Shown piece by piece: positions 7,495 to 15,739 of a stretch of DNA of 36,341 nt. The stretch lies in contig DXZL01000002.1 in the NCBI GenBank assembly GCA_019419725.1, forward strand, positions 1 to 36,341, read 5' to 3'. A program made the position numbers and the translations under genes. A model generated the notes under the pieces. That model searched no databases. It was given only the letters and a program-made list of their open reading frames with translations, and was not told the DNA's origin. This DNA is from Veillonella sp. Lineage in GTDB: Bacteria > Bacillota > Negativicutes > Veillonellales > Veillonellaceae. Numbering within the stretch: the first letter of the stretch is position 1; the number at the start of each line of letters is the position of its first letter.

Positions 7495-7960
7495 TATAGC
7501 ACAGAAAGAAGTGAGATTGAATAGTCTTACAGTCTGAAACACATTACTAAATACGCATACGTACCGGTGATGTTTGTCACATATTCCGAGGTCGATTACT
7601 GAAACATCCGATTATACCTAAAACTATATGGTTATGACTTTTAGTTATGATTGCATGATTTTTTTATAGATTTTCAGTATTTTTATAGAACTTATTAGTA
7701 TATCTGTTTAGGTTTTGAGCAAGAATGAGAATGGATAAATATCGATAAAACTTGAAATGTTCAATATTATATATAAAAAATATTGATATGTATATTAACG
7801 TATTGTGATAACTAAATGTATTGATATGCATATTATACAATAATTTTAATCTTTGTGAAGATAGAAAATGTGTTAAAGGTTACACTTATACAGACAATGC
7901 TGTAATATAATATAAATATACATCCTATAGTTTATATAATTTATAAGCGAGGTGCTTATT

Positions 7961-9967
7961 TTGAAAGAATACAAATCAGTATGTCCTTATGATTGCCCAG
8001 ATGCATGTGGTCTAATCGTATCGGTAGAGAACAACAGAGTAGTATCTGTTCGTGGCAATAGAGATCATGCTTTTACAAGAGGTACATTGTGCCCTAAAAT
8101 GGCGCATTACGAACAAGTGGTTCATTCTCCATTGCGTTTACAGTACCCAATGAAACGGATTGGTAAGAAAGGTGTTGGACAAGACCAATATGTGCGTATC
8201 AGCTGGGATGAAGCATTAGATACCATTGTTAATAATTTTAAAGAGACTATTAATACTTATGGTAGTGAAAGTATTTTGCGTTACTCTTATGCAGGTACTA
8301 TGGGTGTGATACAAAGCCCAGCAGCGGATTACTTTTTCCGCCGCATTGGTGCTACAGACCAGGACCGTGGTATTTGCTCCCCTGCAAAAAAGGCAGGATT
8401 TCAATCTGTTTATGGTGATACACTGGCCATTAAACCACAAGAGGCACAACATAGTGATTTAATTGTTCTATGGGGCATTAATGCCACTGCTACCGATGTT
8501 CATATCTTACATGATGTAAACATAGCAAAAAAGAATGGCGCTCGAGTTTGGATTATTGATACTCATAAAACCTATACTTTTAATCAAGCTCATGAACATA
8601 TTTACGTAAAATCTGGTAGTGATGGCGCCTTGGCGTTAGGTATGCTTCATATTATTCATCGAGACGGTTTAGCAGATATAGATTTTATTAAGAAACATGT
8701 ACAAGGCTATGATCAGCTCGTAAACGATGTGTTGCTTGATTTTACACTGGAAAAAGCAGCTGAACTTTGTGGCGTTTCCGTAGAGCGTATGACTGAGTTT
8801 GCCCATGCATATGCTAAAGCTAAGGCTCCATTTATACGTCTTGGCAGTGGGTTGTCTCGCTATGGGAATGGTGCTATGAACTGTCGTGTTATTAATGCAT
8901 TACCTGCTGTAGTTGGAGCGTGGCAACATTTAGGCGGTGGCTTATTATCGAGTGCTAGTGGTAGTAAGTTTGTTGGCAAGGAAGTGATGCAACAGGCTCA
9001 TGTGGATGCACCAGCAAAGCGATTGATGCCTATGATTAAACTAGGTGAAATGCTTACAAACCCATCAGGTACAGCTGTGCATAGTCTTTATGTATTCTCT
9101 AGTAATCCGGCTATAACAGCACCTGATCAAAATGTAGTGCGAAAAGGCTTGATGAGAGATGATTTATTTACGGTTGTTCACGAACGCTTCTTTACCGACA
9201 CATGTAAATACGCCGATATTGTATTGCCCGCCACAACATCAGTAGAACATGACGATATATATAACTCCTATGGGCACTATACAATTGGAACGGGTTATAA
9301 ATTAATCGATCCTATTGGCGAATCCCGCTCTAACTGGCAAGTGATTTCTGAATTAGCTAAACGTATGGGACTTACAGATGAATTCTTTAAGCATAGTGAA
9401 CGAGATTTAATAGACCAAATTGTAAGTGCGTCGCACCGTATTTCTAAGGATGATCAAAATTTAATTCTCCAAGGTGAACCAGTAGAGATGACGTTGCCTG
9501 AAAATTATAAATTAGATTTTAAAACGCCATCTGGAAAGATTGAGTTATATAATCCACATGATGTGGAGCCACTAATTCGTTATTTACCGCCTTATGGTGA
9601 TGATGCACCATTCTGGCTTATTATCGGTAATGATATTCGCATTTTAGATTCTAGCTTCTGTGAGTTAGAGTTTGATGATCCTGAATTGATGAAACTACGC
9701 ATCAATCCTAAAGATGCAAAAGTATATAACATTAATGATGGCGATGAAGTGGAAATCTATAATCAACGTGGTAGTGTAAGAATTAAAAGTTACTACGATG
9801 AAGATGTACAACGAGGTACATTGGTAACCCTTGGTGTATGGTGGCAATCACAATCTAGTGATCCTAATGTAGGTATTAATGTACTTACAGCAGATAGACC
9901 TACGGATCAAGGTTGGGGTAGCACATTCTATGATGTGCAAGTTCACATTAAAAAGGCGGATGTTTAA
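7961..9967 (+). CDS. Molybdopterin-dependent oxidoreductase with N-terminal 4Fe-4S site
   Basis: About 668 residues of the DMSO-reductase/formate-dehydrogenase superfamily. The N-terminus carries a cluster motif with Cys8, Cys12, Cys16 and Cys44 (CPYDCPDACG ... GTLCPK). The middle has RISWDEALDTIVNNF, RYSYAGTMG, GICSPAKKAGF near where the molybdenum ligand is expected, and DLIVLWGINATAT. The C-terminal molybdopterin-binding part contains TPSGKIELY and WWQSQSSDPNVGINVLT. A TTG start at 7961 with AGGTG 6 nt upstream is preferred over a GTG at 7952 that overlaps that ribosome-binding site. There is no twin-arginine signal, so it is probably cytoplasmic. No electron-transfer subunit or cofactor gene lies beside it, so the substrate cannot be named. 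Confidence 0.85.
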   Translation: MKEYKSVCPYDCPDACGLIVSVENNRVVSVRGNRDHAFTRGTLCPKMAHYEQVVHSPLRLQYPMKRIGKKGVGQDQYVRISWDEALDTIVNNFKETINTYGSESILRYSYAGTMGVIQSPAADYFFRRIGATDQDRGICSPAKKAGFQSVYGDTLAIKPQEAQHSDLIVLWGINATATDVHILHDVNIAKKNGARVWIIDTHKTYTFNQAHEHIYVKSGSDGALALGMLHIIHRDGLADIDFIKKHVQGYDQLVNDVLLDFTLEKAAELCGVSVERMTEFAHAYAKAKAPFIRLGSGLSRYGNGAMNCRVINALPAVVGAWQHLGGGLLSSASGSKFVGKEVMQQAHVDAPAKRLMPMIKLGEMLTNPSGTAVHSLYVFSSNPAITAPDQNVVRKGLMRDDLFTVVHERFFTDTCKYADIVLPATTSVEHDDIYNSYGHYTIGTGYKLIDPIGESRSNWQVISELAKRMGLTDEFFKHSERDLIDQIVSASHRISKDDQNLILQGEPVEMTLPENYKLDFKTPSGKIELYNPHDVEPLIRYLPPYGDDAPFWLIIGNDIRILDSSFCELEFDDPELMKLRINPKDAKVYNINDGDEVEIYNQRGSVRIKSYYDEDVQRGTLVTLGVWWQSQSSDPNVGINVLTADRPTDQGWGSTFYDVQVHIKKADV

Positions 9968-10096
9968 TTTCCTTTACTTATAGGAATAATATTATGCCGA
10001 TATATCATAACAAGGATATTTTTGTTGCATACATATCCTCATTAGGATTATAATAGTAATATTATTTCTATATATAACCTGAAGGGGGTTACGTTT

Positions 10097-11428
10097 ATGA
10101 ATGGTAATGATAAATTATCTGCCCGCGCCTATTGGGCTATAGGCATGATGTTATTCGCCCTATTCTTTGGGGCAGGGAATTTGATCTTCCCAGCGGCCTT
10201 AGGTCAACAAGCTGGTAGTAATGTAGGTTGGGCTTTGCTCGGCTTCGTATTAACAGGTGTAGGCCTTCCACTTTTAGGTGTTGCAGCGATGGGGTACTCC
10301 TCCTGTAAAGATGTTGAAGAACTTGCGAGCCGTGTTCATCCAATTTATGGCTTGTTGTACACAATTTCTCTTTACTTGAGTATCGGTCCAATGTTTGCGA
10401 CGCCACGTACTGGTACTGTAGCTTATGAAATTGCAATTAAACCTTTCACAGAAGGTTTAAGCATGAATATGGAACCAATTTTCTTGGCATTATTCTTTGG
10501 TGTTTCTTTGTGGTTATCCATTAGCCCACAAAAGCTTGTTAATCGTATCGGTAATATTTTGACACCAGCATTACTACTTGTAATTCTGTTGTTAATTATT
10601 AAATCCTTTATGACTCCGCTAGGCGGCTATGCAGTGCCACAACCTACTTATGGTGATGCACCTACAGCTGTGTTGCAAGGTTTCTTGGACGGCTATAATA
10701 CGATGGATGCATTGGCTTCCGTAGTATTTGCTATTCTTGTAATCGACTTTGTTCGTCTTAGCGGCGCTACATCTCGTGCGGTTATTACAAAAACAGTAAT
10801 GGAAGTAGGCGCTATTGCAGTATCTCTTCTTGGTATTGTTTATGTATTTATCGCTAACATTGGTGCTACTAGTGTTGAACGCTTTGGTTTGTTTGATACA
10901 GGTGCTCCTGTGTTGTCCGTAAGTGCTAACTACTTGTTCGGTGAATTCGGTCAAATTATCTTGGCTATCATCGTTCTCTTGGCTTGCTTGTCTACGAGTA
11001 TCGGTCTTATCACTTCTTGTGGTACGTACTTCCACAAGTTGACACCGAAGATTAGCTATAAATTATATGTAGTAATCTTCTCCGTAGCAGCATTTGGTCT
11101 TAGCATGTTCGGTTTGAAAACAATCATCAGTGCAGCGATTCCAGTGTTGATGCTCTTGTATCCGTTAACGATTGTAATCATCTTGTTGGCACTTCTTCAT
11201 AATGTGTTCGGTGGTCGTCGTTGCGTATACGCATGGACAATGGCTTTCACAATGATCTCTGCTCTTATGACTGGTCTTGAAACGGCAGGTATTGCACCTG
11301 TTGCATTGGAACAGCTCTTTACTCAATACATTCCATTCCAGGCTGCTGGCATGGGCTGGGTGAGCTTTGCGGTATTAGGCTTTGTTGTAGGTCTTATCCA
11401 TAAAGGTCTTGTGTCCGAAAATAAATAA
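10097..11428 (+). CDS. brnQ: Branched-chain amino acid:cation symporter BrnQ
   Basis: A 443-residue integral membrane protein with about 12 helices, typical of the LIVCS family that imports leucine, isoleucine and valine with sodium or protons. The N-terminus has the family hallmark FALFFGAGNLIFPAALGQQA, followed by GLPLLGVAAMGY and GPMFATPRTGTVAYEIAIKP. GAAGGGGG lies ahead of the ATG. It is preceded by 129 nt without a gene and followed at once by a strong terminator, so it is likely a single-gene transcript. Confidence 0.93.
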   Translation: MNGNDKLSARAYWAIGMMLFALFFGAGNLIFPAALGQQAGSNVGWALLGFVLTGVGLPLLGVAAMGYSSCKDVEELASRVHPIYGLLYTISLYLSIGPMFATPRTGTVAYEIAIKPFTEGLSMNMEPIFLALFFGVSLWLSISPQKLVNRIGNILTPALLLVILLLIIKSFMTPLGGYAVPQPTYGDAPTAVLQGFLDGYNTMDALASVVFAILVIDFVRLSGATSRAVITKTVMEVGAIAVSLLGIVYVFIANIGATSVERFGLFDTGAPVLSVSANYLFGEFGQIILAIIVLLACLSTSIGLITSCGTYFHKLTPKISYKLYVVIFSVAAFGLSMFGLKTIISAAIPVLMLLYPLTIVIILLALLHNVFGGRRCVYAWTMAFTMISALMTGLETAGIAPVALEQLFTQYIPFQAAGMGWVSFAVLGFVVGLIHKGLVSENK

Positions 11429-11436
11429 ATAATATT

Positions 11437-11481
11437 AAAGGTTCTATACTTTCGTTTTGGGTGAAAGTATAGAACCTTTTT
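11437..11481 (+). terminator. Terminator after brnQ
   Basis: A 17-bp perfect stem (11437-11453 with 11463-11479) with a 9-nt loop runs into TTTTT, 9 nt after the brnQ stop. Confidence 0.9.
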
Positions 11482-11575
11482 GTGTCTTAAGGGTTGTCAT
11501 ATAAAATTGATTTTGTGAGTAGAAGTTTCTATAATAAGAATATAGATAATGAATGAATGAAGGAAGGAAGATTTT

Positions 11576-12649
11576 ATGCGTAGTACTCATTGTTTACCTA
11601 GTTATAGTTTTGGCGGTCATGAGGTGTTCGATGCTATTCCCAAATTTACAAAATTATATGGTAAGTCTGTAGCTATCATCGGTGGTGAGACAGCTCTTTC
11701 TAAAGCTTTGCCACACATTCGTCCAGTGCTTGATAAAGCAGGGATTAAAGTGCTAGATATTATTCACTTTGGTGGAGAGTGTACTTTCGCTCGAGGTAAG
11801 GAAATTGCACAAATGGCTTCTGTAAAAGATGCGGACTTTATGTTTGCTGTTGGTGGCGGTAAGGCCATGGATACGGTAAAAGTAGTAGCTCTAGAGTTAG
11901 ATGATAAACCATTCTTTACAATTCCGACCATTGCCTCTACTTGTGCTGCAACGTCAGAAGTAGCAGCTGTATACACTGCAGAGCATACTTTTGATGACGT
12001 AGCCTTTGTAAATCATCCTCCTGTGCACTGCTTTATTGATGCTGATATTCTCGTAGAAGCACCAAGCCGTTACTTGTGGGCGGGAATGGGAGATACTATT
12101 GCAAAACACTATGAAACTCATCTTTCTGCTCGCAATCGTGAGCAAGATTATAATACTCAGTTAGGCCTTACTCTAGCTTCTATGTGTAGTGAACCAATTT
12201 TAGTACATGGTATACAAGCCTATAAAGACAGTCAAGCTAAAAAACGTAGTGATGCATTTGATACCATTGCTATGACTGTTATCTTTACTACCGGTATTGT
12301 ATCGGGTTGTGTTCCTATGGCATATAATAGTAATATGGCTCATGCTGTATGTTATGGCTGTGTTACTAATAAAGAAACAGAAGAAAACCATTTGCATGGT
12401 GAAATGGTAGCATATGGCTTACTTATTTTGTTAACCGTTGACCAACAAATGGATGAATTACAACGGTGGTTACCAATATACCGCGAATTAGGTTGGCCTA
12501 CTAAACTTTCACAGTTAGGTCTTACTGCATCGCATATTCCTCAAATTGTTGAAAAGGCTACATCTGTTCATGATATTGATGTATCTCCGTACAAAATTAC
12601 AGCAGATATGTTGACTAAGGCTATTCAATACATGGAATCTCTTGATTAA
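11576..12649 (+). CDS. Iron-type alcohol/glycerol dehydrogenase family protein (GldA/YbdH-like)
   Basis: A 357-residue enzyme of the metal-dependent alcohol dehydrogenase family that includes glycerol dehydrogenase GldA and E. coli hydroxycarboxylate dehydrogenase YbdH. The nucleotide-binding glycine motif is FAVGGGKAMDTVK. Metal ligands are expected at the Asp of GMGDTIAKHYE and the His residues of NMAHAVCYG and HLHGEMVAYG. Length and motif order are normal. The start has the strong ribosome-binding run GGAAGGAAG. It is the first of a same-strand group with DUF1653 and a HAD phosphatase (gaps 44 and 8 nt). NAD-linked oxidation or reduction of a small alcohol or hydroxy acid is the expected reaction; the substrate is not resolved. 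Confidence 0.85.
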   Translation: MRSTHCLPSYSFGGHEVFDAIPKFTKLYGKSVAIIGGETALSKALPHIRPVLDKAGIKVLDIIHFGGECTFARGKEIAQMASVKDADFMFAVGGGKAMDTVKVVALELDDKPFFTIPTIASTCAATSEVAAVYTAEHTFDDVAFVNHPPVHCFIDADILVEAPSRYLWAGMGDTIAKHYETHLSARNREQDYNTQLGLTLASMCSEPILVHGIQAYKDSQAKKRSDAFDTIAMTVIFTTGIVSGCVPMAYNSNMAHAVCYGCVTNKETEENHLHGEMVAYGLLILLTVDQQMDELQRWLPIYRELGWPTKLSQLGLTASHIPQIVEKATSVHDIDVSPYKITADMLTKAIQYMESLD

Positions 12650-12693
12650 TATAATTTGTAACCGTTTGTGTATGTTATGTGATGAGGTTATAA

Positions 12694-12930
12694 ATGCGAA
12701 AAATTGTAAAGGGTGGCTTATATCGTCATTTTAAAGGCATGTACTATTATGTGTTAGATGTTGCAACTCATTCGGAAACGAGTGAACAGTTCGTAGTGTA
12801 TCAAAAATTATATGATCAACGTGACTTATATGTACGACCACTAGATATGTTTTTGAGTGATGTGGATCAAGAAAAATATCCTGATGTAGAGCAGAAAGAG
12901 CGATTTAAGTTAATGAGCGGACGTGATTAG
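12694..12930 (+). CDS. DUF1653 protein
   Basis: A 78-residue protein matching the whole DUF1653 pattern: GGLYRHFKGMYYYVLDVATH, then SETSEQFVVYQKLY and YVRPLDMFLSDVD. The family is widespread, small and of unknown function. The next gene starts 8 nt later, and its ribosome-binding site overlaps this stop codon, so the two are probably co-translated. Confidence 0.88.
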   Translation: MRKIVKGGLYRHFKGMYYYVLDVATHSETSEQFVVYQKLYDQRDLYVRPLDMFLSDVDQEKYPDVEQKERFKLMSGRD

Positions 12931-12938
12931 GAGGGCCT

Positions 12939-13715
12939 GTGGAACAGAAATTTTTCTTTTTCGATATAGACAATACCTTAGCTGTGTGGCCGGAAGGTAA
13001 AATTCCTGACAGTGCTCAATATAGCTTAGATGAATTAAAGCGCCGTGGTCATAGGGTGGCACTAGCAACAGGCCGTATCCAAGTAGATGCAAAGCGTTTT
13101 GCGGAACAAGCGGGGCTTACAGATTTTGTGGCAGATGGCGGACATAGTGTTACTGTTAATAATGAACTAGTGTCCATGATTGGCATGGATCGTGATGCAT
13201 GCATTAACTATTTGGAATATTTAGAGTCCCATAATATTCCTTGGGCTGTAACAGATCGGAATAAATTAGGCCGAATTACGCCGTATAAGGAAATATTAGA
13301 TTGGCATCCGAATTGGGATGTTTTTAAAACGACAGTAGATCCTAATTTTGACTTTCATAATGTAGAAGAATTTTATAAGATTTATGTGTTCTTTAAAGAA
13401 GGGGAAGAAGAGGAAAAAGAAATTGAGCATATGACGCATAAGCTCATTCGTTATGGCGATGGCTGTGTTTTATATGAACCAATGGAAAAAGCTTTGGGTA
13501 TTCGCAATATGCTTGATTATTTTGGTATGAAACCTAATCAAGCCGTAGTATTTGGTGATGGATATAATGATTTATCTATGTTTAGGCCCGAATGGCTTAA
13601 TATTGCCATGGGAAATGCACGTGCTGAATTGAAAGAAAAAGCCGATTATATCACTACTGACTGTGATAAGGATGGCATTTATAATGCGTGTAAGCATTTC
13701 AAGTGGATTGATTAG
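12939..13715 (+). CDS. HAD-superfamily (Cof-type, IIB) phosphatase
   Basis: A 258-residue haloacid-dehalogenase-type hydrolase. The nucleophile motif is FFFDIDNTL with Asp9 and Asp11. The second motif is in LATGRIQ, and motif IV is VVFGDGYNDLSMF near residue 208. The inserted cap between motifs fits the Cof/IIB class, which removes phosphate from sugars, nucleotides or cofactors. The start is GTG, dictated by AGGAGGG just ahead, which overlaps the DUF1653 stop. The substrate is unknown. Confidence 0.87.
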   Translation: MEQKFFFFDIDNTLAVWPEGKIPDSAQYSLDELKRRGHRVALATGRIQVDAKRFAEQAGLTDFVADGGHSVTVNNELVSMIGMDRDACINYLEYLESHNIPWAVTDRNKLGRITPYKEILDWHPNWDVFKTTVDPNFDFHNVEEFYKIYVFFKEGEEEEKEIEHMTHKLIRYGDGCVLYEPMEKALGIRNMLDYFGMKPNQAVVFGDGYNDLSMFRPEWLNIAMGNARAELKEKADYITTDCDKDGIYNACKHFKWID

Positions 13716-13725
13716 TTTGAGTTAA

Positions 13726-14140
13726 TTCCAAGCAGACGGTTTGGCTCAATTAAAAGGTGGCTTCCAAGAAGGTGCTATTACTAACCAACCTCACTATGAC
13801 AGATTACAAGACGCTTTGGAAAAATCTAAAAAAGAAGGTTCTACATTCAAAGATCTTGATGCAGAACGGGACAATCTATTGAACGTTCTTAATGAATTAG
13901 TGCCAGTGTATAAAGAGTTGACTTCTTATAATGACTCTAAAGCCTATATGAACGATGGCGGTGCTAAAGGTAAAGAGTTAGCAGCTAAATCTGGCTGATC
14001 GTTACAATTCCGTAGTCGGTTCAGTCCGTCAAGTACTTGCAGACTCAAACGAAAATAATCTTGACGAAATGATTCAATCCTTCAATGCTTATATTGATAC
14101 CTATAACAGCACGAACCCAGAACAATTTGATGGTAAATAA
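13726..14140 (+). pseudogene. Decayed DUF3829-like gene (N-terminus lost, frameshifted)
   Basis: Two adjoining frames encode one continuous-looking C-terminal region. Frame 1 runs FQADGLAQLKGGFQEG ... GGAKGKELAAKS and hits TGA at 13996. Frame 2 resumes at 13994 with ADRYNSVVGSVRQVLADSNE and continues to TAA at 14138-14140 (ending NPEQFDGK). A net +1 insertion near 13994 explains the break. Upstream of 13726 there is an in-frame stop and no signal peptide or lipobox, so the 5' half is missing; the remnant begins 10 nt after the HAD stop. The Tyr/Asn-rich helical pattern resembles DUF3829 lipoproteins, a moderate-confidence assignment. An 8-bp inverted repeat (14175-14182 with 14212-14219) follows. 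Confidence 0.7.
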
Positions 14141-14237
14141 TAGATAATATATAACTGAAAGTATAAGGTTATATAATTTGGTAAATTTAATAATTATTTA
14201 AACCAAATTTTCTCTAAAACATGATATACTAAAAAAG

Positions 14238-14264
14238 AGCCGCTCACGGGTTGAGCGGCTTTTC
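14238..14264 (+). terminator. Terminator-type hairpin ahead of the cyclophilin gene
   Basis: A 9-bp perfect stem (14238-14246 with 14252-14260) with a 5-nt loop, an A run before it and TTT after it. It probably ends transcription from the HAD/pseudogene side. A TATACT at 14225-14230 lies just upstream, so it could instead be a 5' hairpin of a transcript that starts there. Confidence 0.75.
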
Positions 14265-14315
14265 TATGTGAATTTTACATACATGTTAGTATATACGATA
14301 TATTTTGGGGGAACT

Positions 14316-14957
14316 ATGAACTGGAAACGCTTGGCTTTATGCGCAATGTTAGGGATTACAATGCTTGGTACAGCGGCATGTGGTACAAAAAGTGGGGAAC
14401 AACCACAAGGGAATACTGTAAAAGCAGAAACGGTAGCTATGCCTAACTTCTCTAACGCACCAATTGCTGATGAATACGCCATTTTTGATACAAATTATGG
14501 TCAATTCAAAGTTCGATTGTTAGGCTCTAAAGCACCTATTACAGTAAAAAACTTTGATTACCTAGTGAAAAAAGGTTTCTATAATGGTGTTACATTCCAC
14601 CGCGTTATCGAAGGCTTTATGATTCAAGGCGGAGATCCAGATGGTACAGGTGCTGGCGGTCCAGGCTATACAATTCCTGATGAGTTCTCCAATGATTTAC
14701 ACTTCAACAAAATGGGCGTTCTTGCCATGGCAAACCGAGGCCCTAATACAGGTGGCTCTCAATTCTTTATTACATTGGGACCTACAGATTGGTTAGATAA
14801 TAAACACACTATCTTTGGCACTGTAGTACAAGGCATGGATGTAGTTGAAAAAATTGGCAAAGTAAAAACAGGCCGTAATGATAAGCCTATAGAACCAGTA
14901 ATCATCAATACTATTACGTTGGAACCGATTACTGATGATGCAAAAAATGGCAAATAA
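14316..14957 (+). CDS. Lipoprotein cyclophilin-type peptidyl-prolyl isomerase
   Basis: A 213-residue protein with a lipoprotein-like signal (MNWKRLALCAMLG ... LGTAAC, lipidated Cys22) and a short linker, followed by a full cyclophilin domain (about residues 45-205). Catalytic and ligand-binding residues are visible in FHRVIEGFMIQGGD (Arg, Phe, Met, Gln), GVLAMANRGPNTGGSQFFI and WLDNKHTIFG (Trp and His). It should catalyse proline isomerisation and assist folding outside the cytoplasmic membrane. The ATG at 14316 is preferred because TTTGGGGG precedes it and the signal peptide starts there; an upstream in-frame ATG at 14268 would bury the signal. The 3' end overlaps the next gene. Confidence 0.9.
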   Translation: MNWKRLALCAMLGITMLGTAACGTKSGEQPQGNTVKAETVAMPNFSNAPIADEYAIFDTNYGQFKVRLLGSKAPITVKNFDYLVKKGFYNGVTFHRVIEGFMIQGGDPDGTGAGGPGYTIPDEFSNDLHFNKMGVLAMANRGPNTGGSQFFITLGPTDWLDNKHTIFGTVVQGMDVVEKIGKVKTGRNDKPIEPVIINTITLEPITDDAKNGK

Positions 14958-15228
14958 GGAGGTTAAGTCTGAAGAGCGGCACTATGTGTACTTGGTGCGT
15001 TGCGCAGATGATTCCTTGTATTGTGGGTGGACCACCGATATTGAACGCCGTATAGAGGCTCATAATGGGCTTATTCCAGGCGGTGCTAAGTATACGAGAG
15101 GACGACGTCCTGTTGAATTGGTGTATTCTGAAAGCTTTCACAATAAACAAGATGCACAACGTAGAGAATATGCCATAAAACAGATGACAAAGACTAAGAA
15201 ATTGCGACTCATTGAGGGTGCAAAATAG
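14935..15228 (+). CDS. GIY-YIG domain protein (UPF0213/YhbQ-like)
   Basis: A single-domain GIY-YIG nuclease-fold protein of up to 97 residues: HYVYLVRCADDSLYCGW, TTDIERRIEAHN (catalytic-type Arg), YTRGRRPVELVYSE and a basic C-terminus. The family may act on nucleic acids; its cellular role is not settled. The start is uncertain. In-frame ATGs at 14935, 14938 and 14947 lie inside the end of the cyclophilin gene, whereas the strong AAGGAGG at 14957-14963 has no in-frame ATG, GTG or TTG at normal spacing (the next is a GTG at 14986, just before the domain core). Translation is probably coupled to the upstream gene. Confidence 0.82.
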   Translation: MMQKMANKEVKSEERHYVYLVRCADDSLYCGWTTDIERRIEAHNGLIPGGAKYTRGRRPVELVYSESFHNKQDAQRREYAIKQMTKTKKLRLIEGAK

Positions 15229-15238
15229 TCTTTGATTA

Positions 15239-15247
15239 TGGTATAAT
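15239..15247 (+). promoter_or_regulatory. Extended -10 promoter for the DUF1934-argS-pyrG genes
   Basis: TGGTATAAT forms an extended -10 element with the perfect hexamer at 15242-15247, 33 nt ahead of the DUF1934 start. The -35 region (TGCAAA) is weak, as is usual with extended -10 promoters. Confidence 0.6.
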
Positions 15248-15280
15248 ATGATGATTAATTACTGCCATGGAGGTTGAAAA

Positions 15281-15739
15281 ATGAAGCGGGTTCTAGTGTC
15301 CGTAAAAAGTGTACAACGAGATATGGACGGCAAGGATACCGTAGTGGAACTGATTTCCCCAGGTACATCACATGAAAAGGGTAATGCCCAGTATGTGCGT
15401 TATGAAGAATCTAGTGTGACTGGCTTAGATGGGGTAAAGACGACCATTAAAATCCATGATGACTCTATTGTATTGCTTCGAACAGGGGCTGTTAATATGC
15501 GTCATCAATATGTCCGTGGTGAAGAGCGCGAATCCGTGTATGAAACACCGTATGGTGATTTACACATGGCCGTGAATACTCATGAATTAACAGTAGACTT
15601 TCACGAAGGCGTAGGTCATGTTCATTTAGGATATGACATTTCCGTCGAAGGTGAATGGCAATTTTATAATCAGTTAGATATAGACGTGCGGGAGGATACA
15701 GAGCATGGAAATGAAGGAAATCCTGAAATCGGGGATTGA
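15281..15739 (+). CDS. DUF1934 (YwiB-like) protein
   Basis: A 152-residue beta-rich protein of the DUF1934 family, predicted to be a small calycin-like barrel. Typical features are RVLVSVKSVQRDMDGKDTVV at the start, YVRYEES, LLRTGAVNMRHQYVRG, ETPYGDLHMAVNTHELTV and GYDISVEGEWQFYNQLDI at the end. In Bacillus ywiB also stands directly before argS, and here the 3' end overlaps argS by 35 nt, so the two are translationally linked. GGAGG precedes the ATG. The function is unknown, although the fixed position suggests a tie to translation. Confidence 0.87.
   Translation: MKRVLVSVKSVQRDMDGKDTVVELISPGTSHEKGNAQYVRYEESSVTGLDGVKTTIKIHDDSIVLLRTGAVNMRHQYVRGEERESVYETPYGDLHMAVNTHELTVDFHEGVGHVHLGYDISVEGEWQFYNQLDIDVREDTEHGNEGNPEIGD

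Larger units (their letters stand above)
7381..7951. other. 571-bp divergent intergenic region
   Basis: An AT-rich control region between the Ldh_2 gene (-) and the molybdoenzyme gene (+). Nearest the Ldh_2 gene it holds the palindrome and promoter listed separately. On the other side are two 17-bp direct repeats of the type TATTGATATGYATATTA (7781-7797 and 7819-7835, one difference) and a TATAAT at 7906-7911, about 50 nt ahead of the oxidoreductase start. No credible coding sequence or RNA gene is seen. Confidence 0.6.
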
